From positions 1 through 36,454 of the forward strand of contig DBVT01000122.1 of the NCBI GenBank assembly GCA_002308775.1: 36,454 nucleotides of DNA, written 5' to 3'. Below, piece after piece: positions 25,620-34,006 of this stretch. Made by a program: the position numbers and the translations under genes. This stretch comes from Mageeibacillus sp. UBA1257. Lineage in GTDB: Bacteria > Bacillota > Clostridia > UBA1212 > UBA1257. How positions within the stretch are numbered: the first letter of the stretch is position 1; the number at the start of each line of letters is the position of its first letter. The notes under the pieces are model-generated. The model was not told where the DNA came from and made no database searches. It saw only the letters and a program-made list of their open reading frames with translations.

Positions 25620-26464
25620 CAGACACGCTCGCAAAGAAAATTCAGGACAAGTCTTCGCTCCTGGGGATATCTTCCGAAGAAGTCTCGCTTGCGAAGGCGC
25701 TTTTTGTAAACAGAAAATACGATTACAGGGGAGAAACAAGGCTGTTCATATGCGAAGGACTGTGGGCAGCTAAAAAGCTCGCGGAATCGAAGATCACAGT
25801 CACGCATTTCCTTTTCGATCCGGAGAAGGTGACGGACGAAGAGGAAGCGGACGTTTCGCTGATGCTCGATTACGCGGAGGAGTCTTTTACGGTATCGGCA
25901 AAGGTGTGCGCAAAGATCAGCGACAGGGACGGAGCGGATCACTGCTTCATAGTTGCCAGGCTTCCGGAATACAAACTCGAAGATATCAGGCTGTCTGACG
26001 AAGAGATTTCGATAGTTCTCGACGGACAGGAGCAGCCGGGCAACGTTGGCGCTATACTTAGGTCGCTGGACGGCGCCGGAGGATCGTTTGCCGTGATGAC
26101 CAACAGGCGCGTAAAACTCACCCACAGCAGGCTGGTCAGAGCAAGTCTTGGAGCCGTTTTTACCATGAAAGTCGTTGAAGCAGACGCGGACGAACTCGCG
26201 AAATGGCTTGTTGACAATCATTTCAAAATAGTCGTGACGGATCTCAAAGCGACATATCCGTACTACGAGGCAGACTACAGCGGAAGGGTCGCGATAGTCG
26301 CCGGAAACGAATACAACGGCGTGTCCCCTCTTTGGAACACACTTCCCGGAGCGACACCCGTCATCATCCCGATGCTCGGAAAATGTGAATCCCTGAATGT
26401 CGGTTTTGCTTCAACTTTAGTCGCTTACGAAGCAGCCGTTCAGAAGATGCGAAAGAGGAGATGA
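25616..26464 (+). CDS. SpoU/TrmH family RNA methyltransferase (second copy)
   Basis: Second SPOUT-class methyltransferase, 282 residues, with an N-terminal L30e-like substrate-binding region (about 15-115, ICEGLWAAKKL) and C-terminal knot domain. Motifs are PGNVGAILR (141-149), GNEYNG (230-235) and LNVGFASTLVAYE (260-272), so the AdoMet and dimer motifs are kept but differ clearly from the first copy. It overlaps the preceding gene by 4 bases. The two are paralogous by motif and may form homodimers with different targets or, less commonly, a heterodimer. Confidence 0.86.
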   Translation: MTDTLAKKIQDKSSLLGISSEEVSLAKALFVNRKYDYRGETRLFICEGLWAAKKLAESKITVTHFLFDPEKVTDEEEADVSLMLDYAEESFTVSAKVCAKISDRDGADHCFIVARLPEYKLEDIRLSDEEISIVLDGQEQPGNVGAILRSLDGAGGSFAVMTNRRVKLTHSRLVRASLGAVFTMKVVEADADELAKWLVDNHFKIVVTDLKATYPYYEADYSGRVAIVAGNEYNGVSPLWNTLPGATPVIIPMLGKCESLNVGFASTLVAYEAAVQKMRKRR

Positions 26465-26468
26465 TTAT

Positions 26469-28343
26469 ATGAAAAAGAGGCTTTTTACCGTTTTTATGAT
26501 CTTTTTTTTGATGTTTTGCATGATCTTGCCTTCATTCGGAGAGTTTAGCGTAACATACGGGTCGATCGAGGGAAACAACGTCCTGAGAGGCCAGACGATC
26601 GCGATCGCCGAGGTAAAAAACGAAGGAGACATCGATAAGATAATGGAGGGAAGAGTTCCGACCGTGGTCATCCTGCACATCGATTCTTCTTTGAACGTCA
26701 CAGCAGGCGCAAAAGGAAAAGCCCTTACGGACGTGGACGCTGTCTTGAAAAAACTCGATCTTAAGATCATTCCGTGTTTTTACATAAGCGACAAAAAAAC
26801 AGCTGACGCGATAGGCGACTACATCGAGACGAACAGGCTGAGGGACTGCTACCTGATGTCTTCCGATCCGGATCTGGTAAAAAAAGCCAGAGAATATTAT
26901 TCGGCGGCAGGCGTGATCGACTACAGAAAAGCATCAAAAAAAGAACTTGAAAAACTGAATGTAAGAAACACGACTAACTCCAATCTCGCGAAGGTCGCCC
27001 TGCTTCCGGAGGATTATCCTTACGAGGATATCGACTGGCTGCAGAAGAGGATAATAAAAGTCTGGACGGTTTCGGACGGAACGGATGTTTCGCTCTATGA
27101 CAGGATAATATCGGGAGCGGACGGAGTTTTGTGCGCGGATGAGGAAAAATTTTACGATACGATAGCGAAATTCGAGACGGATACTCTGCTGAGAGATCCT
27201 GTCATAATAGGGCACAGGGGTCAGCCTGCGACGAATCACGAAAACACTCTCTCGAGCGCGATCGCGGCTTATGAAGCGGGTGCGGACGCGATCGAATGCG
27301 ACGTGTATTTCTCAAAAGACAAAGAGATAGTCATCATGCACGACTCAGATATCTCGAGGACGACGGACGGAACAGGTGAGATCTCGCGTTATACTGTCGA
27401 AGAACTTAAAAAGTTCAAAATGGACACGAATCCGTCTTTTGAGGACGATACGATACCTACATTGAGAGAATATTTCGAATATTTCAAAGACAAGGATATT
27501 ATTCAGGTCATCGAGATAAAAGACGGCAACGCGAAGATCGTGGACGCTCTGAAGGAACTGATCGACGAATATAATATGTCCTCGAAAGTGAATTTTATAT
27601 CTTTCAACGCAAACCAGATGAAACTCACCAGACAGAAAATGCCCGAGATATCCTCAGGCCTTTTAGTCGGTGTAACTGCGGCTCCCGATCTTTCGAAATA
27701 CGGCACTAAAACGACGATGTTCAACCAGCTGGGACCTTCGAATCTATCCTATCATCCCAGCGTAGGCGCGATGACCGACGAGTTCATAAACTGGACGAAG
27801 GCCAGGAGCATACCGGTGTATGCCTGGACGATAGACGACTCGGCAACGTACGCGAGAGGATATCTCAATTTCGATTCCGTCACGACGAATTACACGCTCA
27901 AAACGTCAAATGTCGCGAGAGATATAGAGATCAGAGACATTTCCACGTTAAGATCTGACGGCGAAGGCAATTTTACCGTAGAGGGCGTTATGATCACGAG
28001 AAAGGGAGAAGAAAAGCAGGTAATATGCAATTGCGTGCCTCTCAGTGACTCTTCGTTATACACTGTTTCGAAGGACGGAAAGGTCGAACCGGCTGCGGAG
28101 GAAGAGGTCTATTTCGTTCCGTATTACAGATTCGGCCTGAACGAAGACGAGAAAAAAGAGATCGTCAGTTTTACGATGTACGCGAAGCCTTTTTCTCCGA
28201 ACGCCAAGGCCGTGGAAGAAAAGAGCGTAAAATTCGACAGAAAGAAACTGGACATTTTACTCGTGGCAGCAGTGATTCTGTGCGCGGCATTTTTATCGAC
28301 ATATTTTGTTATGAGGAAGAGAAGAAAGAAAAAAGTTGAATAA
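26469..28343 (+). CDS. Membrane-anchored glycerophosphodiester phosphodiesterase with degenerate N-terminal barrel
   Basis: 624-residue exported protein: signal-like N-terminus (4-22), C-terminal transmembrane helix (about 590-612) and basic tail. The catalytic GDPD domain spans about 243-485, with HRG (His249, Arg250), ENT (259-260), ECD (Glu276, Asp278), HD (His291) and IEIK (Glu349, Lys351). It should hydrolyse glycerophosphodiesters or wall-linked polyglycerol-phosphate outside the membrane. Residues about 37-235 end with VWTVSDGTDVSLYDRIISGADGVLC, the typical last strand and helix of a GDPD barrel, but lack HRG and catalytic residues. The start ATG lies 4 bases after the methyltransferase stop. 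Confidence 0.85.
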   Translation: MKKRLFTVFMIFFLMFCMILPSFGEFSVTYGSIEGNNVLRGQTIAIAEVKNEGDIDKIMEGRVPTVVILHIDSSLNVTAGAKGKALTDVDAVLKKLDLKIIPCFYISDKKTADAIGDYIETNRLRDCYLMSSDPDLVKKAREYYSAAGVIDYRKASKKELEKLNVRNTTNSNLAKVALLPEDYPYEDIDWLQKRIIKVWTVSDGTDVSLYDRIISGADGVLCADEEKFYDTIAKFETDTLLRDPVIIGHRGQPATNHENTLSSAIAAYEAGADAIECDVYFSKDKEIVIMHDSDISRTTDGTGEISRYTVEELKKFKMDTNPSFEDDTIPTLREYFEYFKDKDIIQVIEIKDGNAKIVDALKELIDEYNMSSKVNFISFNANQMKLTRQKMPEISSGLLVGVTAAPDLSKYGTKTTMFNQLGPSNLSYHPSVGAMTDEFINWTKARSIPVYAWTIDDSATYARGYLNFDSVTTNYTLKTSNVARDIEIRDISTLRSDGEGNFTVEGVMITRKGEEKQVICNCVPLSDSSLYTVSKDGKVEPAAEEEVYFVPYYRFGLNEDEKKEIVSFTMYAKPFSPNAKAVEEKSVKFDRKKLDILLVAAVILCAAFLSTYFVMRKRRKKKVE

Positions 28344-28348
28344 CGAAA

Positions 28349-30190
28349 ATGTTTGATTTTGAAGACGAGCTTAAAAAACTGCCGGACAAGCCAGGAGTGT
28401 ATATAATGAGAAACAGCGAAGACGCTGTTCTCTACGTCGGAAAAGCGGTCGTGCTGAAGAACAGGGTCCGCTCTTATTTCCGCGGCAGTCACTCCGAGAG
28501 GATCTCGAAAATGATCGAGCAGATCGATCATTTCGAATATATCGTCACGGACAGCGAGTACGAGGCGCTTTTACTCGAGTGCAGTCTGATAAAAAAACAC
28601 AAGCCGAAATACAATGTACTGCTCAAGGACGACAAAAATTTTCCGTATATAAAACTCACGGTGAACGAGCCTTTTCCGAGACTTCTTCTGGCGAGAAAAG
28701 CCGACAAAGACGGAGCGAGATATTTCGGACCTTACCTCGGAGCCGAGACTGTATACAACGTGATCGACGCTGTGAGGAGGATATTTCCGACGAGGCTCTG
28801 CCGCAAAAAAATACCTCCCGAAGGAGGACACGACAGGGTATGCCTCAACTTTCACATCGGCCTTTGCACCGGTCCGTGCGGCGGAAAGATCACGAGAGAA
28901 GAATATATGGAGAACGTCGAGCACATAATCGCCCTTCTTTCCGGCAAAACCGAATCTACGGAAAAATATCTGAAGGAGAAAATGCTCGAGGCCTCCGAAA
29001 AGATGGAATTTGAGCTCGCCGCGACATACAGAGACAGACTCAAGGCAGTTGACTCTCTTAAAGAACGCCAAAAGATAGTTAAAACGTCCTCCGGCGACTG
29101 CGACATCATTGCCGTCGCGAAGAACGAAAACGACAGCTGCCTGCAGATCTTTTTCTTCAGAAACGGCAAGATCAGCGGCAGAGATTATTTTATTTTCGAA
29201 AATTCGGGCGAGCTTTCCGACTGGGAGATAATATCGTCTTTCATAACGCAATTTTACTCTGACGGGAGGCTGGTGCCGGGGAGCATACTGATAGAGTGCG
29301 AACCTGACGAAGAAGATGCCGCGCTGATCACAGAATGGCTGACAAAAGAGAGGGAGCACAAATGTACTCTCGTCTGCCCGCAAAAGGGAGAAAAAAAGCG
29401 TCTCGTCGAAATGGTAAAAAACAACGCGGTGATCACGCTCGAGAACTTCGAACTTTCGGGCCGTCAAAAGGCGAACGCGAAAAATATGACTCCGGACGCG
29501 CTGGCGGAAATACTGCATCTGGAAAAGACACCCGAAAGGATAGAAGCGTACGATATATCGAACCTGGGAGACAGTGAAATAGACGCGTCGATGGTCGTTT
29601 TTACCAACGGAGGACCGGACAGGAGCCAGTACAGACGCTTTAAGATGAAGACAGTCGAATCGAGAAACGACGTCGGAAGCGTCAAGGAGACGATCTCGAG
29701 GAGGCTTGCTCATCTGAAAGAAGGCGACGAGGAATTCGGCAAAAAACCTGATCTTATGATGATCGACGGAGGAAGAGGACAGGTGAACGCCGCTATAGAA
29801 GCGGTGAAGGAAGCCGGATTCGACATACCTGTCTGCGGAATGGTCAAGGACGGCCACCATAAAACAAGGGGCCTTTATTCTGCTGAAGGCGAATATCCTC
29901 TCCGCGACGACAGGGAGATGTGGCATTTCGTGAGCGCGATCCAAAACGAGGCTCACAGATTCGCGATAACTTACAACAGAAAGCTGACGGAGAAGAGATA
30001 CAGGGATTCGGAACTCGACAATATACCGGGCGTAGGAGAGGCAAAGAGGCTGCTTCTGTACAGGTCACTGGGTTCGCTTCCGGCGATAAAGGCCGCGACA
30101 AAAGAGGAACTTGCAGGCGTGAAAGGCATCTCCGAAAGCCTTGCCGGGAGAATATACGACGCCCTGCACGCGGAGGATGGTAAAAAATGA
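28349..30190 (+). CDS. uvrC: Excinuclease ABC subunit C
   Basis: Nuclease of the UvrABC nucleotide-excision repair complex that makes both incisions around DNA lesions. The N-terminal GIY-YIG domain starts at about 15 (PGVYIMRN, LYVGKA). A UvrB-interacting UVR-like segment lies near 225 (YRDRLKAVDSLKER). The C-terminal RNase H-like endonuclease domain has AYDISNLGDSEIDASMVVF and MIDGGRGQVNAA, followed by a helix-hairpin-helix region (about 555-610, IPGVGEAKR and VKGISESLA). 613 aa is normal. The start lies 5 bases after the GDPD stop and the ribosome site is weak, so coupling is likely. It overlaps the next gene by 4 bases. Confidence 0.97.
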   Translation: MFDFEDELKKLPDKPGVYIMRNSEDAVLYVGKAVVLKNRVRSYFRGSHSERISKMIEQIDHFEYIVTDSEYEALLLECSLIKKHKPKYNVLLKDDKNFPYIKLTVNEPFPRLLLARKADKDGARYFGPYLGAETVYNVIDAVRRIFPTRLCRKKIPPEGGHDRVCLNFHIGLCTGPCGGKITREEYMENVEHIIALLSGKTESTEKYLKEKMLEASEKMEFELAATYRDRLKAVDSLKERQKIVKTSSGDCDIIAVAKNENDSCLQIFFFRNGKISGRDYFIFENSGELSDWEIISSFITQFYSDGRLVPGSILIECEPDEEDAALITEWLTKEREHKCTLVCPQKGEKKRLVEMVKNNAVITLENFELSGRQKANAKNMTPDALAEILHLEKTPERIEAYDISNLGDSEIDASMVVFTNGGPDRSQYRRFKMKTVESRNDVGSVKETISRRLAHLKEGDEEFGKKPDLMMIDGGRGQVNAAIEAVKEAGFDIPVCGMVKDGHHKTRGLYSAEGEYPLRDDREMWHFVSAIQNEAHRFAITYNRKLTEKRYRDSELDNIPGVGEAKRLLLYRSLGSLPAIKAATKEELAGVKGISESLAGRIYDALHAEDGKK

Positions 30191-30915
30191 GCGTATTTGT
30201 TATAAGCGATCTTCATTTATCGATAGGCGAAGACAAGCCGATGGACATTTTCGGGCCTGCCTGGGGCAATTATACTACCCTGATCGAGCAGAACTGGAAG
30301 TCGCTCGTCTCTGAAGACGACACCGTGATAATTCCGGGAGATATTTCCTGGGCGATGTCCACGGAGGAGGCGCATACAGATCTTGAATTTGTCAATTCTC
30401 TGCCCGGCAGGAAGATCCTTATGAAGGGCAACCACGAATACTGGTGGAATACAAAATCGAAGCTGAACGCTCTCCAGAGGAAACACGGTCTGGACACACT
30501 TTATTTTTTCCATAACGACGGTTTTTACCTCGAGGGAGGCGGCTTTTTGATGGCCGGAACGAGAGGCTGGATGGTGCCTGACGACAAGAACTTCAAAAAG
30601 GAAACAGACGCGTCGATATACAGAAGGGAAGCCATCAGGCTGGAAGCATCCATTAAAAAAGCAAAGGAAGACGCGTGTAAAAAGGGCGTCGATGGCGCTC
30701 CGCTCGTCGTTTTTCTCCATTATCCGCCTTTTTCTGCCGCAGGAGGAAGAAATACCTTCTGGGACATTCTGGATAAATATAACGTATCAAAAGTCTATTA
30801 CGGGCACCTTCACGGCGCGTCGTGCGGCACAAAAAAACCGGCCGAAATGTCATTTCCGACTGAGTGCGTCTCAGCCGATCATCTTCGCTTCGTACCGGTA
30901 AAATTGGGAATCTGA
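30187..30915 (+). CDS. Metallophosphoesterase (calcineurin-like)
   Basis: Cytoplasmic binuclear-metal phosphoesterase. The metal-binding motifs are all present in order: SDLHLS (Asp8, His10), PGDISW (Asp52), GNHEYWW (Asn82, His83), LHYPPF, and YYGHLHG. Length (242 aa) fits the class often annotated as hypothetical phosphoesterase. It overlaps uvrC by 4 bases and is the last gene of the rightward operon. It ends only 7 bases before the stop of the convergent diacylglycerol-kinase-like gene. Its substrate is unknown; cyclic nucleotides, phosphodiesters and nucleic acids are all possible for this family. Confidence 0.88.
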   Translation: MSVFVISDLHLSIGEDKPMDIFGPAWGNYTTLIEQNWKSLVSEDDTVIIPGDISWAMSTEEAHTDLEFVNSLPGRKILMKGNHEYWWNTKSKLNALQRKHGLDTLYFFHNDGFYLEGGGFLMAGTRGWMVPDDKNFKKETDASIYRREAIRLEASIKKAKEDACKKGVDGAPLVVFLHYPPFSAAGGRNTFWDILDKYNVSKVYYGHLHGASCGTKKPAEMSFPTECVSADHLRFVPVKLGI

Positions 30916-30922
30916 TCTTCCG

Positions 30923-31933
30923 TTATTTTTCTGTATCTGTATTTTCTTTTTCCTGCGTCTGGTGCGGCGTTCTCTTAAAGCCCTTGACGATCTTTTCCGT
31001 ATGCTTTTTATCGGGGACGATCAGGTTTATCGCACCGGGAAGGACCTCTATGGTCGCGGGGATATTCTCAGCCTTTTCACCGTCGTAGTCCATCGGGAAT
31101 GTATTGAAATCCTTCGAAAGGTCGGGAGAGACAGTGATCTTTTTGCCCGTAAGCATGAGGATGCGGGGATCGTCGACATGCATGCCTGTGGAGATCTTAG
31201 TGAGCAGCGGCATGACGTCGAGAGCGCCTACTTTCCTGACAAGAAAGAGATTGAACAGTCCGTCATTAATATACGCGCCGGGAGCGATCTTCGTAAAACC
31301 TCCGGCAGAAGTCGAATTCGATATCTCGAGCATAAAAGTATCCTCGTGGTAAATATCTCCGTCGCAGTCGATGATCAGAGGAGAAGTTTCCAAAGTCAGG
31401 CCGGTGAGATTTTTCGCGCCTTCAACAAGATAGGCGAGTCGTCCGAAGGCGTTTTTCTGCGTCACAGGCACTGTGTGAGCGACTGAAGACAAAAGCCCTC
31501 CTGCGACGACATTGAGAAAATAAGTCGCTTTATTCCTGTCTTTTGTATAAAACATTCCCACGTCGACAGGTTCTACTCTGAAGCTTTTTATCATCGAAAC
31601 GACTGACGCAGAATCCTTCGGGAGGCTGAGGGAAGCGGCGAAATCGTTCGTCGTTCCGAAGGGGAGAATGGCGAGCGGGATCTTTGAACCGCTTTTTACG
31701 AGACCGTTCACGACTTCGTTGGCTGTTCCGTCGCCTCCGACAGAAACGACAAAGTCGCACTCCTCAGGATCAAGGGATGCGGCGATATTCGTGGCGTCGT
31801 ATTTTCCCTGGGTCACGGAGATATTCAGGGAGGTCACCACATTTTCGGCGAGCAGCCTGTTGATGGTAAGATAGACAATATCTCTTGTGGCAGACAAACC
31901 CGATTGCGGGTTGATTATAAAGCATCCTTTCAA
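30923..31933 (-). CDS. Diacylglycerol/sphingosine kinase-like lipid kinase (DagK/YegS family)
   Basis: Lipid kinase, probably phosphorylating diacylglycerol at the inner membrane to recycle lipid released by envelope polymer synthesis. The catalytic signature VVSVGGDGTANEVVNGL (62-78) and the PFGTTNDFA loop (91-99) are intact. The start is a TTG at 31933 (TTG AAA GGA), with GGGGTG at a normal distance; there is no upstream ATG with a better site. 336 aa is slightly longer than DgkB-type proteins. It lies 58 bases downstream of the sigma-like fusion on the same strand and is probably co-transcribed. The GDPD across the convergent border also touches lipid or polyglycerol-phosphate metabolism. 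Confidence 0.9.
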   Translation of the reverse strand: MKGCFIINPQSGLSATRDIVYLTINRLLAENVVTSLNISVTQGKYDATNIAASLDPEECDFVVSVGGDGTANEVVNGLVKSGSKIPLAILPFGTTNDFAASLSLPKDSASVVSMIKSFRVEPVDVGMFYTKDRNKATYFLNVVAGGLLSSVAHTVPVTQKNAFGRLAYLVEGAKNLTGLTLETSPLIIDCDGDIYHEDTFMLEISNSTSAGGFTKIAPGAYINDGLFNLFLVRKVGALDVMPLLTKISTGMHVDDPRILMLTGKKITVSPDLSKDFNTFPMDYDGEKAENIPATIEVLPGAINLIVPDKKHTEKIVKGFKRTPHQTQEKENTDTEK

Positions 31934-31991
31934 GGTATCACCCCATTATCATATAATATCGGTCGCATAAGGACCGTTTGTGCCGTAAATT

Positions 31992-33785
31992 TCAGAACAG
32001 CCTGCGAACGACCGTACCCGGATCGGAAATCGGTCTCGCTTCAAGCCTTGTCTTTCCGTTTTTCGCTCCCGTAGAATAGAAGCAGTATATCATACTGTCT
32101 GATACGTAAAGATCTGAGATGAACATTTTACCCTCCGGATCGTATGAGAGGAGAAGCTCCGCCGGGCCGCCTTTTTCGGACACCCTGTAGATGCCGTAGT
32201 CAGACATCCCTTTGTCAGTCGATACGTATCCCTCGTAATAGATATATCCGTTTTTGACGTAAAACGCCCCTGTCCCGGGCTCTATCCCTTCGACTTTCGA
32301 GGGCTTCTTACTTTCCAGATCTGTCAGATCGAAATAGTAGATCGCAAGTCCGTTGAGCTCTTTGTACGTAAAATACATCCTGTCTCCCTCGCACTGCAGA
32401 GTATACGCCTCGTCGATAAATATCGTATCTATGCTGGGCTCGCCGTTGTACTCTGTGAGATAGTGAATGCCTTTCCATGCGCCTGCGGAGAAAAATACGG
32501 TGCCTTTGTCAGATATTTCGATATCGTATCTCTCGAGATTCAGGTCCGTGGAGCAGTCGTAGAGGAGCACAGGCTCGCCTCCGTCAAGGCTGATATAATA
32601 TATTCCGTCTCGTCCCGAATAATACAGTTTGTCTCCGTATACGGTCAGATTCGAAGCGGCCGTATCGTAAAACAGTTTCGCATTTTCGCCGTTCATGTCA
32701 GCCGCATAGATCGAACCGTCTTCCGTGTTTCTGTAGTAAAAATTCTTCCCGTCTGTCGCGAAATCCTTCGAATTAATGCCTTTTGCCTGTCCTGCCTCTG
32801 AAATGACGGAGCCGTTAACGTCCGCGATATATACGTCGTCATTTTCAGAAACGTTCTGGAAATAGAACCTTCCGTTTGACTCGAACATGCGCACTTTTGT
32901 GTCGAACTGGGGAGATCCGTAAACGTCGTTGTAGGCGATCTTTTCCGTCTTTTTGTCCCTGCTTAAAACGATCGCCGCGGTTATTCCCGCCGCGATCAGA
33001 ACTATCGCAGCGATGACAGCGATCAATATGATGATCCGGGATCTTTTCTTCTTTTTGCCCTTTACAGAGGACTTTTTTTCGACTGTGCCGTCTTCGCAGC
33101 ATGCGCCTTCTTCGCTGCCGTTTTCACAGTTTCCGGTTTCGCGCTCATCTTCGCCGTATGCGTATTCGTCGCTTCCGAGATCGAGCAGTTCATGGCTTGT
33201 ATATGCGAGAAGACCGGGCTCATCTGAATTTATCAGATCCCAGACGTCCGGTACGCACTCCGGAAAGTTGTCCTTTATCGTCGCGGGTATATCAAGTTCT
33301 TTGTAAATGCCGTCGATGTTCTCGAGCTGCCTGATCGCGCTCCTGTATTCGCCTTTAAGATCCCCCGTCCTGTACCAGAGAAAAGACGCGAGATCCCTGT
33401 CGGAAAAACCAGTGAGATTGGAGAGGATGAGTATCTTGCCCCTGTCGCCGTCGAGCGAAGTTATCGAATCGATGAGGAGTTTTGAAAGATTGTCGAGAAT
33501 GTGCTTTTCGCCCGTTTTTTTAATATCTTTATCGAGCAGGGCGTTCAGTGAAAGGTTTCTGGCGATCTCGAGCAGCCACTTTTCGCCGTCCATATCGGTC
33601 GTGTAGGAATAAGCGTATCTCCAGACCCTTTTGTATGTTTCGACCATGACCTCGCGGGCGAGCGATCTATCCTTGACATGCGTGATCGCGACAGCGTAAA
33701 CTCTCGACTTTGTCAGCCTGTAAAGCTCCTTGTAATCATTCCTGTTGCCTCTTGAAATCCCAGTGAAAAGATAGTCCGAGTTCAT
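31992..33785 (-). CDS. ECF sigma factor fused to a transmembrane helix and extracytoplasmic DUF5050-like propeller
   Basis: 597-residue fusion. Residues about 13-85 resemble sigma region 2 (VETYKRVWRYA, then WLLEIARNLSLNALL, the usual region 2.4 ending). Residues about 105-157 resemble sigma region 4 (DRGKILILSNLTGFSDRDLASFL, then GEYRSAIRQLENI). An acidic linker (190-238) leads to a basic patch (KKKKRSR, 244-250) and one transmembrane helix (251-274). The rest (281-597) is made of short repeated beta units such as IYAADMNG, DKLYYSGRDGIYYI and GIYRVSEKGG, like DUF5050 propeller proteins. Predicted topology: sigma part inside, propeller outside. Region 2 has drifted from the usual EDxxQET. A GGGAG site precedes the ATG. 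Whether it still binds RNA polymerase is unknown. Confidence 0.78.
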   Translation of the reverse strand: MNSDYLFTGISRGNRNDYKELYRLTKSRVYAVAITHVKDRSLAREVMVETYKRVWRYAYSYTTDMDGEKWLLEIARNLSLNALLDKDIKKTGEKHILDNLSKLLIDSITSLDGDRGKILILSNLTGFSDRDLASFLWYRTGDLKGEYRSAIRQLENIDGIYKELDIPATIKDNFPECVPDVWDLINSDEPGLLAYTSHELLDLGSDEYAYGEDERETGNCENGSEEGACCEDGTVEKKSSVKGKKKKRSRIIILIAVIAAIVLIAAGITAAIVLSRDKKTEKIAYNDVYGSPQFDTKVRMFESNGRFYFQNVSENDDVYIADVNGSVISEAGQAKGINSKDFATDGKNFYYRNTEDGSIYAADMNGENAKLFYDTAASNLTVYGDKLYYSGRDGIYYISLDGGEPVLLYDCSTDLNLERYDIEISDKGTVFFSAGAWKGIHYLTEYNGEPSIDTIFIDEAYTLQCEGDRMYFTYKELNGLAIYYFDLTDLESKKPSKVEGIEPGTGAFYVKNGYIYYEGYVSTDKGMSDYGIYRVSEKGGPAELLLSYDPEGKMFISDLYVSDSMIYCFYSTGAKNGKTRLEARPISDPGTVVRRLF

Positions 33786-33859
33786 CTCATCCGCTCCCGT
33801 AAAAAGGTCACATATAATCAGCTCTCAAGCGTAAAAAACGCCCGAAACAGCATGTCAGA

Positions 33860-33888
33860 ATTATATACCAACTTCGTTGAAATAGCAA
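33860..33888 (-). promoter_or_regulatory. Sigma-70 type promoter of the sigma-fusion gene
   Basis: On the minus strand, TTGCTA (33888-33883), a 17-base spacer and an exact TATAAT (33865-33860), 75 bases upstream of the start. The sigma-fusion operon therefore appears to be read by the housekeeping polymerase. Confidence 0.7.
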
Positions 33889-33899
33889 AAAGAAGCAGC

Positions 33900-33925
33900 T
33901 GAAACCGTATGGCGGGAGAACCGTC
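33900..33925 (+). promoter_or_regulatory. Candidate ECF-sigma promoter facing the surface-protein operon
   Basis: TGAAAC at 33900-33905, 16 bases, then CGTC at 33922-33925. This matches the arrangement known for Bacillus extracytoplasmic sigma factors (SigW/SigM-like TGAAAC-N16/17-CGT[C/A]). It lies within the 221-base divergent gap and points toward the gene at 34007. No experiment supports it. Confidence 0.5.
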
Positions 33926-33942
33926 CGTACCGGTGCTTTTTG

Positions 33943-33971
33943 TTGACTTATTGCCTTTGACATAATATAAT
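33943..33971 (+). promoter_or_regulatory. Consensus sigma-70 promoter of the surface-protein operon
   Basis: TTGACT at 33943-33948, exactly 17 bases, then TATAAT at 33966-33971. It is 36 bases upstream of the start and 18 bases downstream of the candidate ECF promoter, so the gene may have tandem promoters. Confidence 0.88.
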
Positions 33972-34006
33972 AGAAAAACAAGACCCCCGAAGGAGGAAAA
34001 AATGAT

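Noticed and set aside
25373..26221. Minus-strand open frame (282 codons) across both SpoU-type genes
   Set aside because: Spans the overlap of two well supported methyltransferase genes and shows no protein family features.
28571..29956. Long minus-strand open frame (461 codons) opposite uvrC
   Set aside because: Its translation has no recognisable domain and it lies wholly on the coding uvrC strand's complement. Such long shadows follow from codon bias of a strongly coding plus strand.
31960..31976. Small hairpin CGGTC/GACCG between the sigma fusion and the lipid kinase
   Set aside because: A 5-bp stem with no T tract in the direction of transcription is too weak to call a terminator, so I leave the two genes as probably co-transcribed.
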